This document shows, in pieces, positions 11,278 to 22,692 of a DNA stretch of 64,000 nucleotides (its first letter is position 1; each line of letters starts with the position of its first letter). Under the pieces are notes generated by a model that worked only from the letters and a program-made list of their open reading frames with translations, was not told the origin of the DNA and did not search any database. The stretch is from Tragulus kanchil (taxonomy: Eukaryota > Chordata > Mammalia > Artiodactyla > Tragulidae). The DNA is taken from assembly GCA_022376925.1 (NCBI GenBank), contig JAIOJX010000005.1, positions 159,045,501-159,109,500 on the forward strand. Direction: 5' to 3'. The translations under genes and the position numbers were made by a program.

Positions 11278-11322
11278 ACACACAGACACACACACAGACA
11301 CAGACACACCCCCACACACACC
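11278..11322. repeat. (AC)n-rich simple repeat
   Basis: Interrupted CA units (acacacacagacacagac) over about 45 nt. Confidence 0.9.
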
Positions 11323-11769
11323 ATAACTCCCCATGGGTTTCCACACTTTGCCAGCAGCTGAGTGGTATCAGCAAACAAGGAAACGTTGCCAACCCGTTCC
11401 AGATCGTAAAAGCTGGTCCTCCGCTAGGTGGGCATCCCGCCTTTCAGTGACATAAAGCCACCTACGTGGACAGAGATGAGACCCAGGAGCCCTAAAAGCC
11501 TAATGGCTTGAGGTCAAGGAGGGCCATGTGACTGCAGGACCCTAGGAAGCTCCTCCCTCGGTGGCCACCTGCCTCCCAGCTGCTACCCCGCCCTGGGCGA
11601 CTCTCAGGCTGATACACGCACTCTGCTCAGCCTGCCCCCTCTCTGGTGATGCGTCTGCAGCCCACAGCCCTGTGCCCACGACTCCACTTCTGCCCCGTGA
11701 GACCAGGCTTTCTTAGACGCCAGGGCCAAGTTTATCTTTGTTGCTTTAGGAGTACAAGTATAATAGGCT

Positions 11770-12003
11770 GTATGTTTACTTATTTGGCTGTGCTTACACT
11801 TAGGTGAGACACACGAGGTTTTCAGTCTTCATTGTAGTACAGGGGATCTTCTTTGGGATCTTTTCTTACTTGTAGCGTGTGAACACTTAGTCACAACATG
11901 TGGGATCTAGTTCCCTGACCAGAACTCTAACTTGGGGTCCCTGCATTGGGAGCCTAGAATCTTAGCTAGGCTAAGAATTTTGCTGGAGCACCAGGGAAGT
12001 CTC
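11770..12003 (-). mobile_element. CHR SINE, minus strand, diverged
   Basis: 'ttacttatttggctgtgctt', 'acatgtgggatctagttccc' and 'gcaccagggaagtctc' keep the CHR order in reverse. Internal changes suggest an older copy. Confidence 0.75.
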
Positions 12004-12630
12004 TAGATTGTATTTTATGCCTAAAATGTATTCACTCATCAACGTCAACTCTCCACTCTATTTTGCAAACATGACCACAGAAGCATAGAGAGGAAACATT
12101 GGCTTTCTCGGGGTCTTGTGGTAAGCTAGCAGCAGAGCTAGAGGGGAGTCCTTGGTGCCATTCTGTCTTATTTTGTCACCACAAGGACAGATGAGGGCGG
12201 TGCCAGAGGCAGACTCATTCTGCCAGGGCAAGAACTCGGATACAGGCTTTCACGGGGTCTCACCTACCGGGATGGCCTGGAGTGTGGCCCACACAGAACT
12301 GTGCGTTCATCTGGATGGGAAGGACCCTTAGGGAAGACAAGGAAGCATCACAAAGTGCCTGCCACGTGCTGGCGCTGCACACACACCAAAATATTCAGTT
12401 TGAGTTCTCGGTGGAGTCACCCGCGTATATTAGAGGTGAGAGTCCCAAGTCAGATCTCATATACAGAATTTACCAAGGAAGTGTTCAAAGTTTCGTACCT
12501 GGTAGGGCCCTCGGCCAGTTTAAGAACATGTTGAGAGGACAGGTACAAGCAAAGAGAGGATTTGTTGAAGAGATTACTTTGGAGAGAGCTCCTGCTATGC
12601 TCTAGAGCCCATGTCACACCCTCTGTGATG
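12004..12630. other. Non-genic stretch, nothing firm
   Basis: A weak reversed-MIR flavour is present at 12045-12150. A 107-codon open frame at 12282-12605 has no recognisable domain and no support beyond length. Confidence 0.4.
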
Positions 12631-13317
12631 ACTCTGATAAAAAAAAAAAAAAAAAAAAACACGAGGTAATAATAAGTGTTGGACAGGATGTAGAGAAATC
12701 ACAATCCTCACACACCACCAGTGCCAAAGTAAAATGGTGCACCTTCTTTGTCAAAGAGTCCGGCATCTCCTGAAAAAGTTAGCTACCCTTTGACCCAACA
12801 ATTCTACTCCTAGGTATATTCCCAAGAGAAGTAAAAAACCCGTACGTGAATGCTCATGGCCTCATTATTTACAACAGCCCGAAAGTGGAGACAACCCAAA
12901 TGTTCATCACCAATTAATGGACAAGGAACGTGGTATATCCTTACAATGGAACACAATTCAGCCCTCCGAGGGATGAAATACTGATCCATGCTGCATCATG
13001 GGTGAACCTTGAAAGCACATGCTGTACGATTCCATTTATCTGTAATGTCCGGGGCAGGCAAATCCACAAAGGCAGAAAGGAGACTTAACAGTGGCCTAGG
13101 ATGGGGGTGGGGGGGAGTAACAAGGGGCGTGGGAAGTGGCTGCCACTGGGGACACAATTTCTTTTAGGGGTGATGAAAGTATTCCAAAATCGATCCTGGC
13201 GATGGTTGCACAACTCTTTGAATATACTAAAAACCATTGAATTGTATGCTCTAAAAGGGTGAATTTTATGATGTGTGAATTATATCTCAATAAAGCTGTC
13301 ATTTAAAAAAAAAAAAA
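12631..13317 (+). mobile_element. Ancient L1M LINE 3' end
   Basis: Reads in order 'gtgttggacaggatgtagag', 'ctacccttt' with 'gacccaacaattctactcct', 'gggtgaaccttgaaagcac', 'gatggttgcacaactctttg' and 'tatatctcaataaagctgtc', ending in poly-A. This is the classic L1M 3' terminus, and the polyadenylation signal is visible at about 13288. Confidence 0.85.
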
Positions 13318-13863
13318 GTGACTGCAGAGCCATCACTTACCTAAGAGAGCAGAACAAATCACAGGCTGCCGGTGTTTTTATTTGTGCCCGGGGAAGAAAA
13401 CCCCCACCGAATAAATTTGAAAGAGACTCTGGGACACATTTTTAAAAAGTTGCAGTGTTTGTTCATCACACTGCTTAGATATACACTATCTTGAGTAAGG
13501 TGCTTATCCAACCTGCTCAGGACTGAGAGCTGCCTGAGTCCTGTGTTGAAAAGACCTCGACAGGTTGAATGGTAAAAGATGCAAAAGACGGAGGGAAAAG
13601 TGATCTGCTATGTAATATCTACATAAATTCAGAAGAGGGTGAGGGTGTTAAGTTCAACAGAAGTTTGTGTGAAAAAGACCTGGCTTCAGTCAACCATAAG
13701 TTTAACAGCCGCTAACCATTTGGTGTGATAGCCATACAAGCTTGCTCTATCGTAGATTACATTAAAAGAAATAAAACCACTGGGTCAAAGGTGGTGATAG
13801 TGCCATCCCAGTGTGGTGAGAACCCAGCTCACCTTTTGTGTTCTGTTCTGGGCATCACATAAG
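13318..13863. other. Non-genic stretch, possible ancient repeat
   Basis: 'gtgttctgttctgggcatca' (about 13840) faintly resembles an old CR1/L3-like LINE. I cannot confirm it. No coding content. It repeats at about 14450-14995. Confidence 0.3.
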
Positions 13864-13875
13864 AAGTCCACTGGT

Positions 13876-14200
13876 GGGCTTCCCCTGGTGGTCCAGTGGG
13901 TAAGGACACCGCCTTGCAATGCAAGGGGCGCCGGTTCGATCCCTGGCCTGGGAAAAATCCCACGTGCCGCGGAGCGGCTGGACCGATGTGTCCAATCACC
14001 GAGCTGGAGCTCTGGAGCGCATGCGCCCAGAGCCGGCGCTCTGCAGCGACAGATGCCACTGCGATGGGAGGCCCACAGGAGCCAAAGAACAAAGATGGAT
14101 GAAAATAGAGAAATGAAAGACCAATAGAAGTGGCCCGCCGCTCCTCCCTCCCCAACCCGACCCCCGCCCAAAATAAATAAATAAATCTTTAAAAAAAAAA
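13876..14200 (+). mobile_element. Long-form tRNA-Glu-type SINE with target-site duplication
   Basis: The head reads 'cttcccctggtggtccagtg' and the B-box 'ggttcgatccc' (13932-13942). The 325-nt body differs from ordinary CHR after about position 110: 'gagcgcatgcgcccagagcc', 'aacaaagatggatgaaaata' and 'aagtggcccgcc' lead to an AAAT tail. A perfect 12-bp target-site duplication, aagtccactggt, lies at 13864-13875 and 14199-14210. Confidence 0.85.
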
Positions 14201-15007
14201 GTCCACTGGTAAATAGTAACCAATTCATAAGAAAGTGGTCAAAAATGTAAGTGCCTGGAAATTGTGTCAGATGAAAACAAAAACATCTGAGACTATGTAA
14301 CCAGAACACAGGAGATGTATAATATACTGCGCGATGGTTGCACAACTCTTTGAATATAATAAAAACCATTGAATTGTATGCTCTAAAAGGGTGAATTTTA
14401 TGATGTGTGAATTATATCTCAATAAAGCTGTCATTTAAAAAAAAAAAAAGTGACTGCAGAGCCATCACTTACCTAAGAGAGCAGAACAAATCACAGGCTG
14501 CCGGTGTTTTTATTTGTGCCCGGGGAAGAAAACCCCCACCGAATAAATTTGAAAGAGACTCTGGGACACATTTTTAAAAAGTTGCAGTGTTTGTTCATCA
14601 CACTGCTTAGATATACACTATCTTGAGTAAGGTGCTTATCCAACCTGCTCAGGACTGAGAGCTGCCTGAGTCCTGTGTTGAAAAGACCTCGACAGGTTGA
14701 ATGGTAAAAGATGCAAAAGACGGAGGGAAAAGTGATCTGCTATGTAATATCTACATAAATTCAGAAGAGGGTGAGGGTGTTAAGTTCAACAGAAGTTTGT
14801 GTGAAAAAGACCTGGCTTCAGTCAACCATAAGTTTAACAGCCGCTAACCATTTGGTGTGATAGCCATACAAGCTTGCTCTATCGTAGATTACATTAAAAG
14901 AAATAAAACCACTGGGTCAAAGGTGGTGATAGTGCCATCCCAGTGTGGTGAGAACCCAGCTCACCTTTTGTGTTCTGTTCTGGGCATCACATAAGAAGTC
15001 CACTGGT

Positions 15008-15334
15008 GGGCTTCCCCTGGTGGTCCAGTGGGTAAGGACACCGCCTTGCAATGCAAGGGGCGCCGGTTCGATCCCTGGCCTGGAAAGATCCCACGTGCCG
15101 CGGAGCGGCTGGACCGATGTGTCCAATCACCGAGCCGGAGCTCTGGAGCGCATGCGCCCAGAGCCGGCGCTCTGCAGCGACAGATGCCACCGCGATGGGA
15201 GGCCCACAGGAGCCAAAGAACAAAGATGGATGAAAATAGAGAAATGAAAGACCAATAGAAGTGGCCCGCCCGCTCCCCTCCCTCCCCAACCCGACCCCCG
15301 CCCAAAATAAATAAATAAATCTTTAAAAAAAAAA
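15008..15334 (+). mobile_element. Long-form tRNA-type SINE, second D3 copy
   Basis: Same element and same flanking duplication (14996-15007 and 15333-15344), displaced by one D3 period. It differs by a few substitutions and homopolymer changes. Confidence 0.85.
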
Positions 15335-15552
15335 GTCCACTGGTAAATAGTAACCAATTCATAAGAAAGTGGTCAAAAATGTAAGTGCCTGGAAATTGTG
15401 TCAGATGAAAACAAAAACATCTGAGACTATGTAACCAGAACACAGGAGATGTTGCTGCGAGTTATGTCACGGTCATATAAACCGTTGAGTGGACTTGCAC
15501 TCTGCCATTCTTTAGGAATGAGTGAGGATCATTCTTGTAACGTACAGAAAGG

Positions 15553-15766
15553 TTGCTGTTGTTTAGTTGCTAAGTTGTGTCCAACTCTTTCGGGACCCTA
15601 CAGGCTGTAGACTGTCAGGCTCCTCTGTCCATGGGATTTTCCAGGCAAGAATTCTGGAGTGGGTTGCCATTCCCTCCTCCAGGGAATCTTCCCGCCCCAG
15701 GGATTGCATCCAGGTCTCCTGCATTAGCAGGTGGATTCTTTACTACTGAGCCACCTGGGAAGGCCT
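15553..15766 (-). mobile_element. Bov-tA/BovA SINE, minus strand
   Basis: Reversed BovA body (gtttagttgctaagttgtgt, ctctgtccatgggattttcc) and reversed head (tactgagccacctgggaagg) are both intact. Confidence 0.87.
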
Positions 15767-15879
15767 ATAGAAAGTTAGGTTTGGGTTTAACATAAGAAGC
15801 CAAAGTAGTTATTAAAAAACATTGCCTCAAAAAGAAGTTGTGCTGTAGTTTATTGAAAATAGGTGAAAGCACTTTTTAA

Positions 15880-15986
15880 AGATACGTGTTTATTTGGCTG
15901 TGCTTGATCTTAGTTTCAGCACTTGAGATCTTCGAGCTGCATTGTGGTAAGATCTTTTAGTTGCCTCATGTGGGATCTAGGTCCCA
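15880..15986 (-). mobile_element. CHR SINE fragment, minus strand
   Basis: 'gtttatttggctgtgcttga' to 'tcatgtgggatctaggtccc'. The tRNA head is absent. Confidence 0.65.
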
Positions 15987-16282
15987 AAGGCATTCGTTTT
16001 TATTTGCTTGTTTTGAATGGGTTACACACATGACTCAAAAAGCCACCCAACACAGAAAGGTTTCCAGTGGAAAGACTTATCCTATCCCAAATTGTCCTAT
16101 ACTCAAGTATACAGTTTTTAATCCTTCCAAATATTCCATATACACATACATACATATATTCTTATCCTAATACCGTTGACAGAGGAATGGATAAAGAAAA
16201 TAATGGAATATTAATCGGTCAAGCAAAGAATGAAATCTTACCATTTGTGATAAGATGAGCTTGTGACAAGATATTACATTGT

Positions 16283-16426
16283 GGGCTTCCCTGGTGGTCC
16301 AGTAGGTAAGGACATAGCCTTGCAGTGCAAGGGTCACTGGTTCAATCCGTGGCTTGGGAAGATCCCACGTGCCGCGGAGTGGCTGGACTGATGTGTCCAA
16401 CGACTGAGCCGGAGCTCTGGAGCGCA
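16283..16426 (+). mobile_element. Long-form tRNA-type SINE, 3' truncated
   Basis: Shares the special body of 13876-14200 (cccacgtgccgcggagtggc, ccggagctctggagcgcat) but stops at about 16426. The B-box is 'ggttcaatccg'. Confidence 0.78.
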
Positions 16427-17755
16427 TTTTAGATTAAATCTATTTTAAGATTCGTTGCCACATGGTCACAAGATGGCTCCCATAGTTTCAGACATTATAT
16501 CCTTCCTCAACTGTATTCAAGACAACAAAAAGGTGCGTGCTTCCTTACCTCCACAAAAGGCTGCCTGCCCCGAGCAGTCTTCTCCCTGCATCTCATCAGC
16601 CAAAACTCAGCCACACGCTCACCCTTGAATCAAAAATGAGTAATAAGTGTACAGGATTATCTTAGACCGACCATGGTTGGCTTAGACCGATCATGCCTCA
16701 CCCCTGGGGCCAGAGATGGGGTCCACTTCCTTAAGCACGTTTTGCCCCAACATAATAAAGTTTCTACAGCCTAAGGAGGAAGACAGGGTGGTGCCAGCTA
16801 CAGAATCAGCCATATGGGCCTCAGACTGTTTTACTTTCCCCGGGAAGCTCCGGGCATCTCAGAGGAACCCTAGGGATACGCCACAGCTGTGCTCAGGGAG
16901 CTAGAATCAGCTGGAATTCTGGATGGACCGCAGCTCCTCCCAGCCAGCCTCTCTGCACTGCATGGCCTCCTCCTGGCCAGGCACTGCTTCTCTCTGCCCT
17001 GTGCTCCCCTCTCTGACAGATTCCTCATCCTACTTGTGACTTGCCTCTACCAAAACTCTGGCTTTTCCAGTCCCCAAACTCTGGCTTCTGCAGCCCCTTC
17101 TGTTTCAGGACAAAGCCCTCTGCTAAAGCTAAAACTGAGGAGTGGGATTGCGGGTTCAAACAGCACAAGGGGGCAGGGGCTGAGGGCAGGGACAGTGGCC
17201 TTTACCAGGGTCCTTGCAGAGGTCAGGTGAGGGCAAATGAAACTGGGATAGAATTTACCTCGCTGTGAGCAAGTGCACAAGGAAGCTAGCGTGTGCTCAT
17301 GCATTTGAAAGAGGGCAATTCAGTGCAAAACTGACATAAAGCTCTCCTGACTGGTACCTTTGTGGTGCCCCGCAGGCTGGCAGCTTGGGGCCAGTGTCCC
17401 TCTCTCCTCCCTTCTATACATCTCTGGGACAGACTCAAACCATGGCTACCAGGATGAAGAGCATTCTGGGGGATTCCGTAGAGGCTGTGGGTGCACTCAG
17501 ATCACCTTGATCAAGTCAGTCCACCCAGCCCCAGCTGCTCAGAGCTCTCAGCTGCTCTCTTTTCAGGAGAATGACTCGGTCAATAGATCCACCCGGGGTT
17601 CCCGGCTGTCACTGAGTGCCTGCTTGGGGAGGGGGAGGAGGTGATAAAAAGCCGATGGCCAGGGGCCCACTCCGTGGTGTTGCTTGTGCTGAACAGTCTC
17701 CTGTGGGTTAGACCTCACCCTGATCTGACTTTTCTCCTGGCCTCGAGTGTCCCCT
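16427..17755. other. Non-genic stretch with a short 20-nt tandem
   Basis: The only internal structure seen is cttagaccga[ct]catg repeated with period 20 at 16661-16696. Frames at 16889-17230 and 17360-17644 show no known domain. D4 begins at 17158. Confidence 0.45.
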
Positions 17756-17756
17756 T

Positions 17757-17937
17757 GCTTCCCTGCTAGCTCAGCTGGTAAAGAATCTGCCTGCAACACA
17801 GAAGACCCTGGTTCGATTCCTGGGTCGGGAAGATCCCCTGGGAGGGAACAGCTACCCGCTCCAGCACCCTTGCTGGGAGACTCCCACAGCTCGTCCGTGG
17901 GTTACAAAGAGCCGGACACAACTGAGTGACTTTCACG
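17757..17937 (+). mobile_element. Bov-tA SINE
   Basis: Head 'tagctcagctggtaaagaat', B-box 'ggttcgattcc' (17810-17820) and tail 'gagccggacacaactgagtg' are present. The BovA centre is shortened. The second copy lies at 18856-19038. Confidence 0.86.
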
Positions 17938-18855
17938 TTGGCTGGCCCTGCTCTCCAAGAGCTCTGTCTCAGGCTCCACTTGTGGAGCAACCTCAGGCAA
18001 GACCTCCAAACTCCATGTGCTCTGAGACTCAGGGGCCACGAGGTCTCCATCACACAGAGCTCCCCAGGGGCAAAAACAGCGAGCCAGAACCCTGCCTCCC
18101 CATCTTCTTCCTCCTCCAGCCACCACGCAGGGAATCTTGGCGCACTCTGTCTGTGCTATGTACACTGCCGGGCTCTGCCAGAGGCACGAGACTGGGCTTC
18201 TGCTTTCAACGGGTTTACACTCTAACTAGCGAGGCAGCCAATGCCAAAAGCGTTGAAAACAGCACAAGGGGGCAGGGGCTGAGGGCAGGGACAGTGGCCT
18301 TTACCAGGGTCCTTGCAGAGGTCAGGTGAGGGCAAATGAAACTGGGATAGAATTTACCTCGCTGTGAGCAAGTGCACAAGGAAGCTAGCGTGTGCTCATG
18401 CATTTGAAAGAGGGCAATTCAGTGCAAAACTGACATAAAGCTCTCCTGACTGGTACCTTTGTGGTGCCCCGCAGGCTGGCAGCTTGGGGCCAGTGCCCCT
18501 CTCTCCTCCCTTTTATACATCTCTGGGACAGACTCAAACCATGGCTACCAGGATGAAGAGCATTCTGGGGGATTCCGTAGAGGCTGTGGGTGCACTCAGA
18601 TCACCTTGATCAAGTCAGTCCATCCAGCCCCAGCTGCTCAGAGCTCTCAGCTGCTCTCTTTTCAGGAGAATGACTCGGTCAATAGATCCACCCGGGGTTC
18701 CCGGCTGTCACTGAGTGCCTGCTTGGGGAGGGGGAGGAGGTGATAAAAAGCCGATGGCCAGGGGCCCACTCCGTGGTGTTGCTTGTGCTGAACAGTCTCC
18801 TGTGGGTTAGACCTCACCCTGATCTGACTTTTCTCCTGGCCTCGAGTGTCCCCTT

Positions 18856-19038
18856 GCTTCCCTGCTAGCTCAGCTGGTAAAGAATCTGCCTGCAACACAG
18901 AAGACCCTGGTTCGATTCCTGGGTCGGGAAGATCCCCTAGAGGAGGGAACAGCTACCCGCTCCAGCACCCTTGCTGGGAGACTCCCACAGCTCGTCCGTG
19001 GGTTACAAAGAGCCGGACACAACTGAGTGACTTTCACG
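18856..19038 (+). mobile_element. Bov-tA SINE, second D4 copy
   Basis: As 17757-17937, with a two-base indel (ctgggagg against ctagaggagg). Confidence 0.86.
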
Positions 19039-19332
19039 TTGGCTGGCCCTGCTCTCCAAGAGCTCTGTCTCAGGCTCCACTTGTGGAGCAACCTCAGGCA
19101 AGACCTCCAAACTCCATGTGCTCTGAGACTCAGGGGCCACGAGGTCTCCATCACACAGAGCTCCCCAGGGGCAAAAACAGCGAGCCAGAACCCTGCCTCC
19201 CCATCTTCTTCCTCCTCCAGCCACCACGCAGGGAATCTTGGCGCACTCTGTCTGTGCTATGTACACTGCCGGGCTCTGCCAGAGGCACGAGACTGGGCTT
19301 CTGCTTTCAACGGGTTTACACTCTAACTAGCG

Positions 19333-21562
19333 AGGCAGCCAATGCCTGTAAAAAGGAAAACAGTTACAGAAAACAGCATATACCAAAGCCCACAGACAAG
19401 AGTCTAGCAGGTATGCAGAGAAGGGAGATGGTGCTGCAGTCAGGGAGGGCTCCCCGGAGGAGATGCCAGTCTGATTAAAACCTCTAGATGCAGAAACTAG
19501 GCTGGAGAAATGAGCTAGGCCTCAGGTGATCCCAGGCATAGGCCATCTGGCCAAGTGGAACTCTCTGCAGTGAAACAAGGAAGATAAAATGGAAGAGTCA
19601 GGTTGCTGCCTGGAGGCAGTCAGAGGCACAGAATAGAGGATGGGGCCAAGGTTCAGAGGTGGAGGGGCTGGGAGGAGGAAGCTTAAAACAGAGGGTGCAC
19701 TTGCCTTGTCACGGTCATCCCGCTTCCCCCCTGCAACGCCTAGCACAGTGCTGGGCACAGAGCAGGTGGGCTGTCGTGTGCACTGAGCTGGGTCCTGCAC
19801 AGGGAGACCCCTCCCCCTCCCCCTCTTCGGGGATCCATGCCTCTCAGGGCAGGAGCCCCGGCGGCATCGCAGCCTTCTGGGCAGCATAACCTGGTCCCCA
19901 GAGAATCGGGGAAAGGGAAAGCCCTCCCTTCCAAACCAGCAGGAATTTAATCAGGAGGGCTAATGAGTGGACCAGGAGGGAGAGAAGGAGACACTGGCGC
20001 CTGTGAGCGTGCAGGAGCGTGAGTGCGGGGGATAATTTCAGGCCTGTCTTCCCGAGAGGAGTGAAGCCCGCAGGAAACAGGCTGCTGTAGTCCAACCAAA
20101 GCCAGGGCTCCTGTGCCGGCTCCAGCCCCTCACCAGGCACAGGTCCTGGGCACGCACACACCCACACATACATTCATACATGTGCCCTCCCCGTGACATT
20201 TCCTGTGCATGCACGCACACACACACACACACAGACGCATGGGTGCAGGAGGAGCGATTTTGACCTCCACAGCTCCACACTCAACTCTCAGCTGTGATAG
20301 AACGTCCTCAACTGGGCCCCACGGCCATGCGCAGAACTGGCACCCTGCACCCTGCAGACACCAGCCCTCTGCCTTCACACCCGGCCTTCTACACGGTCCT
20401 CTCTCTCCGCTTGGCTGTTTTGAAAGGAAACGAAACTTCTCAAAGCCGGGCAGCCAATGCCTGTAAAAAGGAAAACAGTTACAGAAAACAGCATATACCA
20501 AAGCCCACAGACAAGAGTCTAGCAGGTATGCAGAGAAGGGAGATGGTGCTGCAGTCAGGGAGGGCTCCCCGGAGGAGATGCCAGTCTGATTAAAACCTCT
20601 AGATGCAGAAACTAGGCTGGAGAAATGAGCTAGGCCTCAGGTGATCCCAGGCATAGGCCATCTGGCCAAGTGGAACTCTCTGCAGTGAAACAAGGAAGAT
20701 AAAATGGAAGAGTCAGGTTGCTGCCTGGAGGCAGTCAGAGGCACAGAATAGAGGATGGGGCCAAGGTTCAGAGGTGGAGGGGCTGGGAGGAGGAAGCTTA
20801 AAACAGAGGGTGCACTTGCCTTGTCACGGTCATCCCGCTTCCCCCCTGCAACGCCTAGCACAGTGCTGGGCACAGAGCAGGTGGGCTGTCGTGTGCACTG
20901 AGCTGGGTCCTGCACAGGGAGACCCCTCCCCCTCCCCCTCTTCGGGGATCCATGCCTCTCAGGGCAGGAGCGCGGGCGGCATCGCAGCCTTCTGGGCAGC
21001 ATAACCTGGTCCCCAGAGAATCGGGGAAAGGGAAAGCCCTCCCTTCCAAACCAGCAGGAATTTAATCAGGAGGGCTAATGAGTGGACCAGGAGGGAGAGA
21101 AGGAGACACTGGCGCCTGTGAGCGTGCAGGAGCGTGAGTGCGGGGGATAATTTCAGGCCTGTCTTCCCGAGAGGAGTGAAGCCCGCAGGAAACAGGCTGC
21201 TGTAGTCCAACCAAAGCCAGGGCTCCTGTGCCGGCTCCAGCCCCTCACCAGGCACAGGTCCTGGGCACGCACACACCCACACATACATTCATACATGTGC
21301 CCTCCCCGTGACATTTCCTGTGCATGCACGCACACACACACACACACAGACGCATGGGTGCAGGAGGAGCGATTTTGACCTCCACAGCTCCACACTCAAC
21401 TCTCAGCTGTGATAGAACGTCCTCAACTGGGCCCCACGGCCATGCGCAGAACTGGCACCCTGCACCCTGCAGACACCAGCCCTCTGCCTTCACACCCGGC
21501 CTTCTACACGGTCCTCTCTCTCCGCTTGGCTGTTTTGAAAGGAAACGAAACTTCTCAAAGCC
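19333..21562. repeat. Doublet D5: direct tandem copies, period 1115
   Basis: Copy 1 is 19333-20447 and copy 2 is 20448-21562, joined without long filler. They are near-identical; copy 1 has 'gagccccggcg' and copy 2 'gagcgcgggcg'. The motif gccaatgcc occurs at both natural ends of the unit. Content is non-repeat, GC-rich, non-genic DNA with a CA tract. Confidence 0.95.
20213..20233. repeat. (CA)n simple repeat
   Basis: Ten or so CA units; repeated at 21328-21348 through D5. Confidence 0.88.
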
Positions 21563-21764
21563 AATGCCAACCTCCCGTGTTTCCACGTCCTGCATGGCCC
21601 AGGGTCAGGAAGTTCCTTGTCCTGGCTAGCATCGGTCTTCTCCAAAAGCAGCAGGCCCGTTCCCATGGACAGAGGATGTCCCTATCTGGTGGCACAGCTC
21701 AGGTCCCAGGAGGGCCTCAGCCACACTCCTCAGCCGAATTGTACCAAAGGGCTTTGGATGTGGA

Positions 21765-22082
21765 TTCTGAGGTTTCTAGTCCAGCTGTGGGTAACCTTGG
21801 GTGAGTTTCTAAACTCAGTCTAAGCCTCAGTCTCCTTGTCTGTGTTGTTATTTAGCTGCTATGTTGTGTCTGATTCTCTTGCAACCCTATGGACTGCAGC
21901 CTACAAGGCTCCTCTGTCCATGGCATTTTCCAGGCAGGAACACTGGCGTGGGTTGCCATTTCCTTCTCAGCTCCTTGTCTATAAATGAGGGCAACGATGG
22001 TTCCAGGGTGTGTGAAGAGTGAGTGAAATTACGCATGTAACATGCTTAGCACAGAGCGTGGCATTAGTGTGTGTTCAATAAA
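21765..22082 (+). mobile_element. MIR SINE, split by a BovA insertion
   Basis: 'gtaaccttgggtgagtttct' with 'aagcctcagtctccttgtct' continues beyond the insertion as 'ataaatgagggcaacgatgg' and 'gtgttcaataaatgtaa'. A BovA monomer at 21842-21970 splits it. Confidence 0.8.
21842..21970 (-). mobile_element. BovA monomer, minus strand, with target-site duplication
   Basis: Reversed BovA (gttgtgtctgattctcttgc, ctctgtccatggcattttcc) without a tRNA head. The repeat ctccttgtct flanks it at 21832-21841 and 21971-21980. Confidence 0.8.
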
Positions 22083-22189
22083 TGTAACGCTTACCATGGG
22101 GGCCAAACCCAGCATGCCTGGCTTCCCAGTCTCCAGCCAGGGTTACTCTTGCCCACCAGGCCTATCCTTCTTGCTTTCTTTCCCTGCCT

Positions 22190-22490
22190 CAGAATAAGAA
22201 GACAGGTTATTAGTACAAATTTGATCAAAATGACACATGGATTAGCATGTACGCTGCAAAGTCTAATTCTGTTTACTGTTCTAGGAGAGCATGCAATTAT
22301 TACAGGAGCTGGGACAGAGTGTTTTTAATAACATTTCTTGTTAAGATTTAATTACAGGAAATTGTATTTTCTTAATCACTGAAAACTCAACTGGCTAGGA
22401 AAAGAATCGTGATGATTTTGTTTGCAGTTTATTAAATCCTTAGGATATTCTTTCTCTTACATTTGCTTTTATTATGTGCTGCTGCTAAGT
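22190..22490. other. AT-rich non-repeat island, candidate conserved noncoding element
   Basis: About 300 nt of low-GC, CpG-poor DNA stands between GC-rich flanks. It contains 'catgcaattattacaggagc' and several TAAT cores of the kind bound by homeodomain proteins. I match it to no repeat and see no frame longer than chance. The conservation idea is untested. Confidence 0.35.
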
Positions 22491-22692
22491 GGTTTTTAAC
22501 CCTTGGAGCTGTGAGGAGGGAGGCCCACAGGAGGCCATCCTCTATGTCTCTCGCCCTCAGGCCCTCGACTCCTGGCAAATTTGGATGCAAATAACCTCAT
22601 AAACGAAACCAACTTAGGGAGCTGAGGTGTTCGATTTCCAATCAAGCCAAAAGAAGAGGTACACTCTCCTCCTTGTCTGAAATCGGGGGACT

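Larger units (their letters stand above)
13199..15452. repeat. Doublet D3: direct tandem copies, period 1132-1134
   Basis: Copy 1 is 13199-14318 and copy 2 is 14331-15452, with about 12 filler bases between. Both carry the L1M tail, a block of unassigned DNA and a complete SINE with its target-site duplication. Small differences occur inside the SINE (gagctggag/gagccggag, cactgcgat/caccgcgat), as between alleles or from base errors. Confidence 0.95.
17158..19347. repeat. Doublet D4: direct tandem copies, period 1099-1101
   Basis: Copy 1 is 17158-18246 and copy 2 is 18257-19347, with about 10 filler bases. Mid-copy substitutions exist: cagtgtccc/cagtgcccc, cccttctat/cccttttat, gtccaccca/gtccatcca, plus a small indel in the SINE at about 17837. 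Copy 2 ends where D5 copy 1 begins. Confidence 0.95.

Noticed and set aside
13318..13863. An LTR or endogenous retrovirus fragment
   Set aside because: No TG...CA termini, primer binding site or retroviral protein relic is visible. An old LINE trace is at least as likely.
13913..13945. tRNA genes suggested by A and B boxes
   Set aside because: Every box pair belongs to a SINE head with a SINE body and tail. No cloverleaf with a proper acceptor and anticodon stands alone.
18846..19478. A 210-codon plus-strand frame as a gene
   Set aside because: It runs through a Bov-tA SINE and the D4/D5 boundary. In the first D4 copy the same frame breaks early.
20213..20233. CRISPR-like array from regular repeats
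   Set aside because: These are CA microsatellites and a two-copy doublet; there are no spaced repeats, and the DNA is mammalian.
19333..21562. Microhomology (gccaatgcc) at D5 ends as evidence of real rearrangement
   Set aside because: The join does not fall cleanly within the microhomology and other doublets have none, so chance is sufficient.
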